Assembly (NCBI RefSeq): GCF_001262505.1
Contig: NZ_KQ410751.1
Span: 1 to 39,308 of the forward strand
From: Shinella sp. SUS2
Lineage (GTDB): Bacteria; Pseudomonadota; Alphaproteobacteria; Rhizobiales; Rhizobiaceae
Direction of reading: 5' to 3'
DNA length: 39,308 bases
Shown: positions 21,832 through 30,118 of the stretch, in pieces
Layout of the letters: each line of letters begins with the position of its first letter
How positions within the stretch are numbered: position 1 is the stretch's first letter
The notes under the pieces: model-generated
Seen by the model: only the letters and a program-made list of their open reading frames with translations
What the model was told of the DNA's origin: nothing
Database searches by the model: none
Position numbers and translations under genes: made by a program

Positions 21832-22392
21832 TTGAAAACCACCCTGATTTTTCTCCTCCTCTCGACGTCGGCTACGACCGCGCAAGCGTGCGGTTCTGTC
21901 GATAGCGACCGGGTGCTGGAACTGGTGCGGACCATCGCCACAGAGGAAGAACTGGACCCCGACCTGGCGCTCGCGGTGGTTGATGTCGAGAGTTCCGGCG
22001 GCAGGCACCAGGTCTCAGACGCCGGCGCCGTCGGTATCATGCAGCTGATGCCCGAGACCGCCTCCGACTATGGCGTCACCGACCGCTGCGATCCGGAATC
22101 GAACATTCGCGCCGGCGTCCGCTACCTCAAGAAGCTCTATGGCGAGTTCGACGATCCCCTGCTGATGTTGGCCGCCTACAATGCCGGTCCGGAGCGCGTC
22201 TACCAGAAGGGGGGCATCCCCGAGTTCAACGAGACAGCCCAGTACATCGTCAAGGTGATGAACCGCTGGACGCTGAACGCCAAGGCATCGGCGGCCGAGG
22301 AAAAGCGCCGCGGGAATAGCGATGCCCGCAAGGAGACGGTGGCGCTCGCGCCCTCCCCCTGGCGCGACCAACACGTCTGGACCGCCGATTAG
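21832..22392 (+). CDS. virB1: VirB1-like lytic transglycosylase
   Basis: This 186-residue periplasmic enzyme cleaves peptidoglycan to let the secretion channel through. It has a signal peptide (about 1-20, ending TAQA) and an SLT domain with the catalytic Glu53 in VVDVESSGGRHQVSDAGAVG, then IMQLMPETASDYGV and LMLAAYNAGPERV. The start is TTG 21832 with a weak GGATAAA upstream. It is the first gene of the virB operon, followed by virB2 after 46 bases. Confidence 0.88.
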   Translation: MKTTLIFLLLSTSATTAQACGSVDSDRVLELVRTIATEEELDPDLALAVVDVESSGGRHQVSDAGAVGIMQLMPETASDYGVTDRCDPESNIRAGVRYLKKLYGEFDDPLLMLAAYNAGPERVYQKGGIPEFNETAQYIVKVMNRWTLNAKASAAEEKRRGNSDARKETVALAPSPWRDQHVWTAD

Positions 22393-22438
22393 AGCTGGTC
22401 CCCCAACCACATCCTCCCAAAATCAGAAGGACATTCAA

Positions 22439-22762
22439 ATGAGCATTCCCACGATCCCGCAGCGTCCGCGCGGTAAGGCCCTCTTATCGCTGGCCCTGCT
22501 GGCGACCTCTGCCGCGCTGGTCCCTGAATTGGCCTATGCGCAGTCGGCCGCGCCGGTCGAAGGCATTCTAGAATGGTTCGTCGGTGTGCTGCAGGGCAAT
22601 GTCGCGCGCTCGCTCGCGATCATCGCCGTCTGCTTCCTCGGCTTCCTGTTCCTGACCGGCCGCATGGCCTGGCAGGGCGCGATCTCCATCGTCATCGGCA
22701 TCGCCATCATCTTCGGCGCCGCCGAACTGGTCGACGCCATGAAGACAGCCGGGGGTGTCTGA
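22439..22762 (+). CDS. virB2: VirB2-like pilin (TrbC/VirB2 family)
   Basis: This 107-residue precursor of the conjugative pilus subunit has a long signal peptide ending LAYAQ (residues about 1-36) and two membrane spans (NVARSLAIIAVCFLGFLFLT and WQGAISIVIGIAIIFGAAEL) separated by GRMAW, the classic VirB2 hairpin. AGAAGGA precedes ATG 22439; longer upstream readings overlap virB1 and are rejected. Confidence 0.88.
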   Translation: MSIPTIPQRPRGKALLSLALLATSAALVPELAYAQSAAPVEGILEWFVGVLQGNVARSLAIIAVCFLGFLFLTGRMAWQGAISIVIGIAIIFGAAELVDAMKTAGGV

Positions 22763-22763
22763 C

Positions 22764-23054
22764 ATGCGTGACGACGCTCCCGATGTCGAACCGCTCATCC
22801 AGCCGCTGACCCGGCCGCCGATGTATTTCGGGGTCGATATCATCGTGTTCGTGGTGAACGGGATTTTCGGGATCGTCGTCTTCATCGCGTCGTCGAGTTT
22901 CCTGGCGCCGCTGGTCGTCCTGCCCGTCCATTTCATCGGGCTGTACCTCTGCCAGCGGGACATCCACATCGTCCGCGTGGCGCAGGTTTTCCTGTCGATG
23001 CGCCGGGCGATCCGTAACCGACGCTTCTGGAAAGCGGGGAGCTACGCCCCATGA
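22764..23054 (+). CDS. virB3: VirB3-like inner-membrane T4SS protein
   Basis: This 96-residue protein has two membrane spans (GVDIIVFVVNGIFGIVVFIA and FLAPLVVLPVHFIGLYLCQR) preceded by PLTRPPMYFGV, the VirB3 signature (LTRP.M..GV). It works with VirB4 in pilus assembly. ATG 22764 follows the virB2 stop by one base and has GGGGG upstream. It overlaps virB4 by 4 bases. Confidence 0.88.
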   Translation: MRDDAPDVEPLIQPLTRPPMYFGVDIIVFVVNGIFGIVVFIASSSFLAPLVVLPVHFIGLYLCQRDIHIVRVAQVFLSMRRAIRNRRFWKAGSYAP

Positions 23055-25462
23055 ATATCGTCAATCACGACCTGAAGTTCGGGCGGGAACGCGCCCGCGA
23101 TCTTGGGATCGGCACGCATGTTCCCTATCTCCGCCATGTCGACGAAGAAACGATCGTCACCAAGTCCGGCCTGCTGTTGCAGGTCATCCGGCTCTCCGGC
23201 CTGCCCTACCAGACGATGGATCAGGCGGAAATCAATGCCCGCCTCGCCAACCGCAACATGACGGTCCGCTCGCTCGGATCGTCACGTTTCGCGCTCTACG
23301 CCACCATCATCCGCCGACAGATCAAGCCGGCAATCGACGGCGGTTTCGACAACCCCTTCGCCGACGAGTTGAATGCCCGCTACATGGATGGGCTGCAGCA
23401 CCGGACGATGTTCGTCAACGAACTGTACCTGACCGTCATTCGCCGGCCGATGACCGGCCGCGCCGGCAAGGTCGATCGCATGTTCGACGTCTTCCGCATG
23501 GCGGACAACGAGGTCGAAGCGCGAGGTGAAGCGCTACGCGACCTAAAGGACATGGTGTCCGGCATTGTCGGCGATTTCCGCTCCTACCGCCCGGAAGTCC
23601 TTTCCTGCGTCACCCGCGATGGTGGCCTCTATTCCGAACCGGCCGAGTTCTTCGCCAAGATCCTCGCCGCGGGCGATGAGCGGACGATGCCCCTCCCCCG
23701 CATGTCACTGGCCGATTACGTCGGGACCGGCCGGATCATGTTCGGCCGCAAGGCAACGGAAATCTGGTCCGCCGACGGCGCGACCTCCAAGGTCGCCGCC
23801 ATGGTGTCGATCAAGGAATATCCGCCGATGACGACGCCCGGCCAGCTCGACGGACTGCTGCGCCTTCCTTACGAGTTCGTCGTCACACATTCCTTCGCCC
23901 CGGAGGACCGCACCACGGTCACCGAGGCGATCGCCACGATCAGCCGGCAGATTTCGAATTCCGACGATGGCGGCACGGCGGTCGAAGACGATATCGAAAC
24001 GGCGCGCGACCGGCTGGCCTCGGGCGAAGTGGTGTTCGGCAAACATCACATGACGGTGGCGGTGCTTGAGCGCGACCTGCCGCGGCTCAACCGCGCCGTC
24101 GCAGACGTCACGGCGGAGCTGGCGCGCATGGGTGTGGTCGCCGTGCGCGAAGACCTCAATCAGGAAGCGGCCTGGTGGGCGCAACTGCCGACCAACTTTT
24201 CCTACATTGCCCGGCAGGGGTTAATCTCGTCGGTCAACTTCGCCGGCCTCTTCTCCGCGCACAATTTTCCGTCCGGGCAGACGCAAAAGGTCCATTGGGG
24301 CCTGCCGATCTCGCTGCTGGAGACTACCAGCCAGACCGCCTATTTCTTCAATTTCCATGAGGCAGATGTCGGCAACTTCACCGTCATCGGCCCGACCGGC
24401 TCGGGCAAGACGGTGGCGCTTTCCTTCCTTCTCGCCCAGGGCATGCGCGTTAACCCGCGGCCGCGCTGCGTCTTCATCGACAAGGATCGCGGTGGCGAGA
24501 TCTTCGTGCGCGCTATGGGCGGGCGTTATGAGCGACTTTCGCCGGGCGAGCCGACCGGCTTTGCGCCGCTGCAGCTTGAAGACACGCCCGCCAACCGCAG
24601 CTTCGGCAAGACGCTGGTCTCTTATCTTGTCACACCGTCGGACCGGGTGCTGAATGCCGAGGAGATGGCGGTCATCTCCGATGCGGTCGACAGCATCTAC
24701 ACCGATTTCGAACGACCACAGCGGCGTCTCGACATGCTGGCGGAAGCGCTTCGCGGCAGGATGCGATCCGGCATTGGCGATCTCGCCGACCGGCTGAAGG
24801 AATGGACGACGGGCGACAAGGGCTGGCTGTTCAACAACCCGACCGACAGGCTGGATTTTGCCGGCTCGGTGATCGGCTTCGACATGACTGAGATCCTGTC
24901 CGACAAGCGCACGCGCTCGGCGGCGCTCCTCTATATGTTCCATCGTATTCAGGAGATCCTCGACGGCCGCCCCTCGATGATCTTCCTCGACGAAGGCTGG
25001 CGCCTGCTCGATGACGAGGTCTTCTCCGGCTTCATCAAGGATTGGCTGAAGACGATCCGCAAGATGAACGGCATAGTCGGCTTCGGCACACAGTCGGCCG
25101 CCGACGTGGTGCGTTCCGACCTGCGCAACACGATCATCGAACAGACGATGACCAACATCTTCTTCCCGAATGCGTCGGCCGACGAGGAGAGCTACCGCAA
25201 GGCGTTCGGCCTGTCGGAAAAGGAATTCCGCTTCGTGAAGCAGGCAGACAAGACGAGCCGCACCTTCCTCATCAAGCACGCCCAGGACTCGGTGATCGCG
25301 CGGCTCGATCTATCGGCGATGCCCGACCTGGTGAAGGTCTTGTCCGGGCGGCCGGAGACGGTGCGCGAGTGCCAGACGCTGCGCGAGACCTATGGCGACG
25401 AGCCGGCCGCGTGGCTCCCTCATTTCTGTGGCTGGACCATTCCGGAGGCGGCCGATGCGTAG
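23051..25462 (+). CDS. virB4: VirB4 ATPase
   Basis: This 803-residue ATPase powers pilus biogenesis and substrate transfer. The N-terminal CagE/TrbE/VirB domain (about 180-390) is followed by the RecA-like motor with Walker A GPTGSGKTVAL (about 447-457) and Walker B SMIFLDEGWRLLDD (about 642-655); later GFGTQSAADV and TNIFFPNASADEESYRKAFG are typical. Length is normal for the family. Its end overlaps the next gene by 8 bases. Confidence 0.95.
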   Translation: MNIVNHDLKFGRERARDLGIGTHVPYLRHVDEETIVTKSGLLLQVIRLSGLPYQTMDQAEINARLANRNMTVRSLGSSRFALYATIIRRQIKPAIDGGFDNPFADELNARYMDGLQHRTMFVNELYLTVIRRPMTGRAGKVDRMFDVFRMADNEVEARGEALRDLKDMVSGIVGDFRSYRPEVLSCVTRDGGLYSEPAEFFAKILAAGDERTMPLPRMSLADYVGTGRIMFGRKATEIWSADGATSKVAAMVSIKEYPPMTTPGQLDGLLRLPYEFVVTHSFAPEDRTTVTEAIATISRQISNSDDGGTAVEDDIETARDRLASGEVVFGKHHMTVAVLERDLPRLNRAVADVTAELARMGVVAVREDLNQEAAWWAQLPTNFSYIARQGLISSVNFAGLFSAHNFPSGQTQKVHWGLPISLLETTSQTAYFFNFHEADVGNFTVIGPTGSGKTVALSFLLAQGMRVNPRPRCVFIDKDRGGEIFVRAMGGRYERLSPGEPTGFAPLQLEDTPANRSFGKTLVSYLVTPSDRVLNAEEMAVISDAVDSIYTDFERPQRRLDMLAEALRGRMRSGIGDLADRLKEWTTGDKGWLFNNPTDRLDFAGSVIGFDMTEILSDKRTRSAALLYMFHRIQEILDGRPSMIFLDEGWRLLDDEVFSGFIKDWLKTIRKMNGIVGFGTQSAADVVRSDLRNTIIEQTMTNIFFPNASADEESYRKAFGLSEKEFRFVKQADKTSRTFLIKHAQDSVIARLDLSAMPDLVKVLSGRPETVRECQTLRETYGDEPAAWLPHFCGWTIPEAADA

Positions 25463-26618
25463 AACGATCCTGCTGCTGCTTTCTGCCGCGCTCGTCACCG
25501 CACCGGCGCCAGCGGCATTCGCCGACATTCCGGTCATCGACGACGATGTGAAGGAAAAGCGGGCGGAGGATGAAGGACATTCCAAGCAGGACACCGAAAC
25601 ACAATCCGACCAGCTCGAAGAGCAAACGGTGACGAACTGCAACATCTCCCAGAAGGAAAAGAACCGCCGTCTCTACCGTTCGCCGGCGCAGGCGGTGAAA
25701 GAGGACGCCAAGAACGTCGAATTGATCAAGCATTACGCGGAAAAGTACAATGTGCCGGTCGGCCTCGCCTTGTCGGTGGCGCATACAGAATCCGGCATCT
25801 CGACCTGCTCGGGCTCGCCGACCGGCGTCAAGGGCGTGATGCAGCTGACCAAGCGGACCGGCAAGGGCATGGGCTTCGACCGCGACATCAACGAGGAGAA
25901 CATCGAGGGCGGCGTCAAATACCTCGGCATGGGCGTCAACAAGTGCGGCAGCACCGATTATGCCTGCCTTGCCTCTTGGTACAACGGCTCGACGGCGGCG
26001 GAGCAGAAGAATTGGGCCGGCAAGGTCGGCCGGAACCATGGCTGGTTTAATTCATTCGCCGGCGCCTCGAACATCGAGGACATCTCCTCGCCGTCCTATA
26101 AATCCTATGTCGATTACGGTTCCGGAGCGACCCGCAGTTCCAACAGCGCGGCGGCGGGCGCGGTCGACCGTGCCGTTTCGGGGATCGACGCAAGCACCGC
26201 AGGCGTCCAGGAGGCGGGCCGCCGCATCGATGCGCTGTCGGCGTCGGTCGGCGCGTCGGAGATCTACCAGGATGCCTGGGACGACAACACGCAGGCCCGC
26301 GCCGTCAACGCCGAACTGCTGAACAACCTGATCACGGCCCGCAACCTGTTCAACGAACTACTTCAGGCGCGCATGCAGATGAACCTGTCGAAAACGTCCG
26401 AGACGGCCAAGACCCTCAAATCCGACACCAAGGTCAATCCCTACAGCTGCGATCCGGTCATTCTCGAACAGATGAAGGTGCCGCGTGAGGACTGGCCGCG
26501 CTGCGCCACGGTCGCGGCCGCCGATGCCGAAACCTCGGTCCTGTCGTCCGAAGGCTCGGATGGCGCGATCGGCAACAATCTTCTTTCCATCCAGAACGCC
26601 GCCAACGCGGCCGAATAA
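25455..26618 (+). CDS. VirB5-like protein with an internal lytic transglycosylase (SLT) domain
   Basis: This 387-residue secreted protein starts with a signal peptide ending AAFA and then DIPVIDDDVKEK, which matches the mature start of the following VirB5 (DIPVIDNTNLAI). Residues about 88-200 are a transglycosylase domain with catalytic Glu112 in VAHTESGISTCSG, then VKGVMQLTKRTGKGMGFD and YACLASWYNGSTAAEQ. The C-terminal helical part (about 240-370), with LLNNLITARNLFNELLQARM and SKTSETAKTLKSDTKVNPYS, again resembles the end of VirB5 (QSETAKMLQYKDVNPFK). It therefore looks like a VirB5-type protein interrupted by an SLT domain. ATG 25455 overlaps virB4. Confidence 0.78.
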   Translation: MRRTILLLLSAALVTAPAPAAFADIPVIDDDVKEKRAEDEGHSKQDTETQSDQLEEQTVTNCNISQKEKNRRLYRSPAQAVKEDAKNVELIKHYAEKYNVPVGLALSVAHTESGISTCSGSPTGVKGVMQLTKRTGKGMGFDRDINEENIEGGVKYLGMGVNKCGSTDYACLASWYNGSTAAEQKNWAGKVGRNHGWFNSFAGASNIEDISSPSYKSYVDYGSGATRSSNSAAAGAVDRAVSGIDASTAGVQEAGRRIDALSASVGASEIYQDAWDDNTQARAVNAELLNNLITARNLFNELLQARMQMNLSKTSETAKTLKSDTKVNPYSCDPVILEQMKVPREDWPRCATVAAADAETSVLSSEGSDGAIGNNLLSIQNAANAAE

Positions 26619-26628
26619 GGGGGTTCCC

Positions 26629-27345
26629 ATGAATAAGCTGCTCATCGTCTCCGCCGCCCTCGCCTTCTCGACGCCGGCGCTCGCCGATATTCCGGTGATC
26701 GACAACACCAATCTCGCCATCGCCAAGAAGAATGCCGAGAACACCGGCGAGATCATGAAAACCAACACCAACATCCTCGAAAAGACCAAGGAGATCCTCG
26801 GCGCGCTCTCCGGCAGTCGCGACGGCTCGATGGGGATTTCTTCGACCGGCCTCGGCGGCAATATGTCGGTCTCGGCCGCACCGTCCTTCTCGTCGATCAT
26901 GAACGGCGGCACGCTGTCTTTCGGCGGCCTCGGCTCCGATGCGCAGAATATCGCCGCGACGCTGATCAACGGCCTTCAACTGGTCAAGCAGGTCAAGGCG
27001 ATCATCGACGGCGAGGATGCCGGTGCGATGAACAATGCCTTTTCCGGCGCGGTCAACACGGTGGCGCTGCTCTCGGCGCTGACGCAGCAGGCGTCCAAGG
27101 GTGTGTCGCAGCGCGAGCAATCGCTTCAGTCGGCGACCGGCCAGATCGGCTCGGCCGAGGACGTGAAGGGATCGGTCGATGCCAATACCCGGATCCAGCT
27201 AGAGACGGCGCGCACCATCAACGAGCTGATCGGCGTTTCCAACGGCGCGGTCTCCGCGCTGAACACCGAGATGCAGATGCGGCTGACCCAGCAGTCGGAG
27301 ACCGCCAAGATGCTGCAATACAAAGACGTCAACCCGTTCAAGTGA
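26629..27345 (+). CDS. virB5: VirB5-like minor pilin
   Basis: This 238-residue secreted, mainly helical protein has a signal peptide MNKLLIVSAALAFSTPALA, then a coiled-coil prone stretch (AKKNAENTGEIMKTNTNILE), a Gly/Ser-rich middle (about 65-105) and long C-terminal helices ending QQSETAKMLQYKDVNPFK. Position after virB4 and before virB6 and the ends of the protein fit VirB5, the pilus-tip component for cell contact. ATG 26629 has GGGGG upstream. Sequence identity within this family is always low. Confidence 0.75.
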   Translation: MNKLLIVSAALAFSTPALADIPVIDNTNLAIAKKNAENTGEIMKTNTNILEKTKEILGALSGSRDGSMGISSTGLGGNMSVSAAPSFSSIMNGGTLSFGGLGSDAQNIAATLINGLQLVKQVKAIIDGEDAGAMNNAFSGAVNTVALLSALTQQASKGVSQREQSLQSATGQIGSAEDVKGSVDANTRIQLETARTINELIGVSNGAVSALNTEMQMRLTQQSETAKMLQYKDVNPFK

Positions 27346-27351
27346 GGCCGC

Positions 27352-27525
27352 ATGCGATTGCCCGTTGCCATCATGCTCTCCGGTCTCGCGCTGCTTGGCG
27401 GTTGCCAGACGAAAGGCGAGAAGAAAGCTCCCTGCCCGCCGATCTCGAGATATGCCGAGGCCGATGACCTGTGCGGTCCGGCCATGCCGGTCAACGACGT
27501 CTTCGCGCCTGTCCTGAAGGAATAG
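27352..27525 (+). CDS. Small lipoprotein, VirB7-like
   Basis: This is a 57-residue open frame with a lipoprotein signal: MRLPVAIMLSGLALLGGCQT, with lipobox LLGGC and lipidated Cys18. The mature part of 40 residues contains two more cysteines (APCPP, DLCGP) and ends FAPVLKE. It starts 6 bases after virB5 and ends 4 bases before virB6. Size, lipobox and site in the operon fit VirB7 or the small entry-exclusion lipoproteins (Eex) that lie beside virB5/B6 in related systems. Which of these it is cannot be decided from sequence. Confidence 0.72.
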   Translation: MRLPVAIMLSGLALLGGCQTKGEKKAPCPPISRYAEADDLCGPAMPVNDVFAPVLKE

Positions 27526-27529
27526 ACGG

Positions 27530-28549
27530 ATGGCGGCGACCACGATCATCTCGGACATTTTTTCCAAGCTCGACGCCATCGGCGAGACGTTCATCAAGAA
27601 CGCCTATGACGGCCTCGCGCTGCAGGTGAATGTCCTATTCGGGTCGATGCTGACACTTTATGTCCTCTGGTGGGGCTACATGATCCTCGCCGGCCGCGAT
27701 GGCTTCTCGATCCCGGAGGCGGCGTGGCGCCTGGGCCGGGCTTTCTTCATCTACTATATGGCGACGAACTGGGGGGCATTCTCGGCCACGATATATAAGC
27801 TCGTGCAGGAGGTGCCAAACCTGATTTCCGACACGATCATCGAGTCGATCGCGGGTTCTGGTGGTGCGCTCGATGGCGGGACGGGCGACACGACGGGCGT
27901 CGTGAAGATCCTCGACGCAGTGTTCGAGACCGCTGGTAAGATTTACGAGCAGGTGGCGACCGGCACCTTCGAATATGTCGGCGCTCTCATCGGTGCGATC
28001 GTCTTTGTGGTCGCCATGATCTTCATCGCCGTGGCGGCGGCCGCGATCCTCGCCGCCAAGCTGATGTTGTTCATCACGCTGGCATTGGCGCCGGTGTTCA
28101 TAATCCTCGCCCTCTATCGCTGGACCTTCCGCTTCACCGACGGCTGGCTGTTATTGATGGTCAATCTGATGGTGACGCAGACGTTGATGATGGCGTTTCT
28201 CGCCTTCTTGTACCAACTCATCGAGCTGGCCATCAACACGGCCAACAACACCGCGACGGAAAGCAAGCTCTCCTATGTCGCGCCGTTCGTGATCGTCTGC
28301 CTGCTCGGGATCGTCGTGTTCCGGTTCATCCCGTCCTTTGCGGCATCCATCGTCGGCGGCAGTGTGCTAGGGCAAGGCGATTCCGCCTTCATCGGCGGGC
28401 GACGCTCTTCTGCTTATGCCGGACGCCAGATTACCGGACGCGCTGGGATCCTGCGTGCCGGCCTTGGCCGTCGCCGCACATCGTCGGATGTTCAGGCAGC
28501 CCGCGCCCGCGCAATCCAGCGAGAAACCGAAAAGAACGGGCAACTTTGA
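27530..28549 (+). CDS. virB6: VirB6-like polytopic inner-membrane protein
   Basis: This 339-residue channel component has about six spans: LFGSMLTLYVLWWGYMILAG, a second near 60-80, then YVGALIGAIVFVVAMIFIAV, LAAKLMLFITLALAPVFIIL, WLLLMVNLMVTQTLMMAFLA and VIVCLLGIVVFRFIPSFAAS. The motif LALAPVFIILALY with a following FxxGWL is typical of TrbL/VirB6. The C-terminal 50 residues are basic and cytoplasmic. It is probably the last gene of the first virB unit. Confidence 0.9.
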   Translation: MAATTIISDIFSKLDAIGETFIKNAYDGLALQVNVLFGSMLTLYVLWWGYMILAGRDGFSIPEAAWRLGRAFFIYYMATNWGAFSATIYKLVQEVPNLISDTIIESIAGSGGALDGGTGDTTGVVKILDAVFETAGKIYEQVATGTFEYVGALIGAIVFVVAMIFIAVAAAAILAAKLMLFITLALAPVFIILALYRWTFRFTDGWLLLMVNLMVTQTLMMAFLAFLYQLIELAINTANNTATESKLSYVAPFVIVCLLGIVVFRFIPSFAASIVGGSVLGQGDSAFIGGRRSSAYAGRQITGRAGILRAGLGRRRTSSDVQAARARAIQRETEKNGQL

Positions 28550-28573
28550 GGTAGTCTCTCATGCTCATTCTTG

Positions 28574-28587
28574 GTAACTATAGTTTA
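28574..28587. promoter_or_regulatory. T4SS-regulon operator motif, copy 5
   Basis: GTAACTATAGTTTA lies 12 bases before the ATG at 28599 and carries the same TTTATCCGA flank as copy 1. It implies a separate promoter for the two small genes between virB6 and virB8. Confidence 0.68.
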
Positions 28588-28598
28588 TCCGAAGGAGA

Positions 28599-28841
28599 AT
28601 GGCCGTGGATCACCCCTGGCAAGATGACCGTCGGCGCTTCGCCGCCATGGACGCGCAAAACCGTCTCAACGAAGAGATGGCAGAGAACGATCGCGCCGAA
28701 TCCAAGAAAGGCGGCGGCTTCGGCTATCTGGTGTTCATGGTCGCTTTTATCTTCTTCAAGCCCTTCGCCGAGTATTGCATCGATCTCTACAACACGCTGG
28801 CCGGATACGCTCATAGCCTCGCCGCCGTGTTCGGCTTTTGA
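28599..28841 (+). CDS. Small single-span membrane protein of the T4SS cluster
   Basis: This 80-residue protein has a charged N-terminal half (DDRRRFAAMDAQNRLNEEMA) and one membrane span (GFGYLVFMVAFIFFKPFAEY). GAAGGAG precedes the ATG. It is not part of the canonical VirB set and no family was recognised. Its own copy of the operator motif suggests it is a true member of the transfer regulon, perhaps involved in entry exclusion or channel assembly. Confidence 0.6.
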   Translation: MAVDHPWQDDRRRFAAMDAQNRLNEEMAENDRAESKKGGGFGYLVFMVAFIFFKPFAEYCIDLYNTLAGYAHSLAAVFGF

Positions 28842-28857
28842 TCGCGGAGGGCTAGTA

Positions 28858-29229
28858 ATGAGGAACATTGCCTCGACGATGATTGCGCTCGCCTTGCTTG
28901 TCCCCGGCACGGCATGGTCACAATCGCCAAGCTCGATCCTGCCTGTGTTGACCGGCGCATATGCACCGGTCGAAGGTGGCTGCGAAGCCGCGGCCGCAGC
29001 GTTCATCTATATCGAGGACAAGGGAATCGGTGCGAACAAGACCGCCGGCAAGGTTCTTTCCGTCAAACAGGACGGCGGATCCTATGTTCTCGACGTGCTG
29101 TGGGTCGAGGCCGGGTCCGATGAATCCGACGGCGAGCGCGACACGGTGCGCGTCGAGGTGAAGGACGATCGCTCCTTCTACTTCTCCAATACGGTGTCGA
29201 AGAAAACGCTGATGAAGCGGTGCAGCTAG
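28858..29229 (+). CDS. Secreted hypothetical protein of the T4SS cluster
   Basis: This 123-residue protein has a signal peptide (MRNIASTMIALALLVPGTAW, cleavage near SQS) and a mature domain with two cysteines (EGGCEAAAA near the start, MKRCS at the end), probably bridged. The body looks beta-rich (GKVLSVKQDGGSYVLDVLWV, TVRVEVKDDRSFYFSNTV). GCGGAGGG precedes ATG 28858. No family was recognised. It shares the operator-driven unit with the 80-residue membrane protein. Confidence 0.6.
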   Translation: MRNIASTMIALALLVPGTAWSQSPSSILPVLTGAYAPVEGGCEAAAAAFIYIEDKGIGANKTAGKVLSVKQDGGSYVLDVLWVEAGSDESDGERDTVRVEVKDDRSFYFSNTVSKKTLMKRCS

Positions 29230-29337
29230 GTCTTCGGACGACTGCACTACGGAGCTGAAAGCTCCACGAATCCAGGCAAACCAGCCCTGACCTCAGCACC
29301 GATTTGGCCGACAGAGGTGATCGCTCGGCCTGCCTAA

Positions 29338-29351
29338 TAAACTATATTTAA
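29338..29351. promoter_or_regulatory. T4SS-regulon operator motif, copy 6 (virB8 promoter)
   Basis: TAAACTATATTTAA (reverse complement TTAAATATAGTTTA) is identical in core to copy 2. It lies 33 bases before the virB8 ATG and probably drives virB8-B9-B10-B11-virD4 as a separate unit. The preceding 108 bases (29230-29337) hold no gene. Confidence 0.68.
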
Positions 29352-29383
29352 CTCCGCAGGATTAGCGGTTTATCGGAAGTCAA

Positions 29384-30118
29384 ATGAGCAACGCAGAGCC
29401 AGCCGAACATACACCCGAAACTCCGCCGATCGATCTCACTGCCTACTGGAAAGCCGGCGCCTTGTGGGAGGCGGAGTTGTATCGCAAGGAGCGTCGTTCC
29501 CGGAAAATCGCCTGGACCGTCGCGACGGTCGCGGGCATTTCTACACTGCTCAGCCTTTCGGCGCTCAATCTCCTCGTTCCGCTCAAGCAATTCGAGGCCG
29601 TGGTGGTGATCGCCGACAAGACGACGGGTTTCGTCGAGGTTGCCCGGTCCCTGAACGAGAGCAAGCTTTCCGAAAACGACGCGATCAAGACCGCCAACAT
29701 CGTGCGCTATATCCGGGCGCGCGAGACCTATGATCCTCAGGCGCTGAAGGACAATTACGATCTCGCCCAGCTCTATTCGACCGGCCGGGCTTCGTCGGAC
29801 CTGCGGCATGAATTCGAGCCGTCGAACCCGCAGTCGAAGGACAAGCTACTCGGCCGCACCACGCGCATCGCCGTCACAATCAAATCCGTCTCGTTCCTCA
29901 ACTCCTCCACCGCGACCGTCCGCTTCTCCACGGAAACGCGGCGCGACAACACCCTGCGGCGCGAGCACTGGGTCTCGGTGGTCCGCTTCCGTTATACGAC
30001 GGCTCCGCTCAAGAACGAATATCGCTTCGACAATCCGCTTGGCTTCCAGGTCGTGGAATACAGGCGCGACCAGGAATCGTTGCCAGAGGTGCTGCCGGCA
30101 GACAAGGCAGGGCGCTGA
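29384..30118 (+). CDS. virB8: VirB8-like inner-membrane scaffold protein
   Basis: This 244-residue bitopic protein has a short cytoplasmic N terminus, one span (about 45-65, IAWTVATVAGISTLLSLSAL) and a periplasmic NTF2-like domain with VVVIADKTTGFVEVARSL, RYIRARETYDPQALKDNYDL and YRFDNPLGFQVVEYRRDQE. These are characteristic of VirB8. Its stop shares bases with the virB9 start. Confidence 0.92.
   Translation: MSNAEPAEHTPETPPIDLTAYWKAGALWEAELYRKERRSRKIAWTVATVAGISTLLSLSALNLLVPLKQFEAVVVIADKTTGFVEVARSLNESKLSENDAIKTANIVRYIRARETYDPQALKDNYDLAQLYSTGRASSDLRHEFEPSNPQSKDKLLGRTTRIAVTIKSVSFLNSSTATVRFSTETRRDNTLRREHWVSVVRFRYTTAPLKNEYRFDNPLGFQVVEYRRDQESLPEVLPADKAGR

Noticed and set aside
24221..25279. Minus-strand frame of 352 codons inside virB4
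   Set aside because: The plus strand has a complete VirB4 with Walker motifs; the antisense translation matches nothing.
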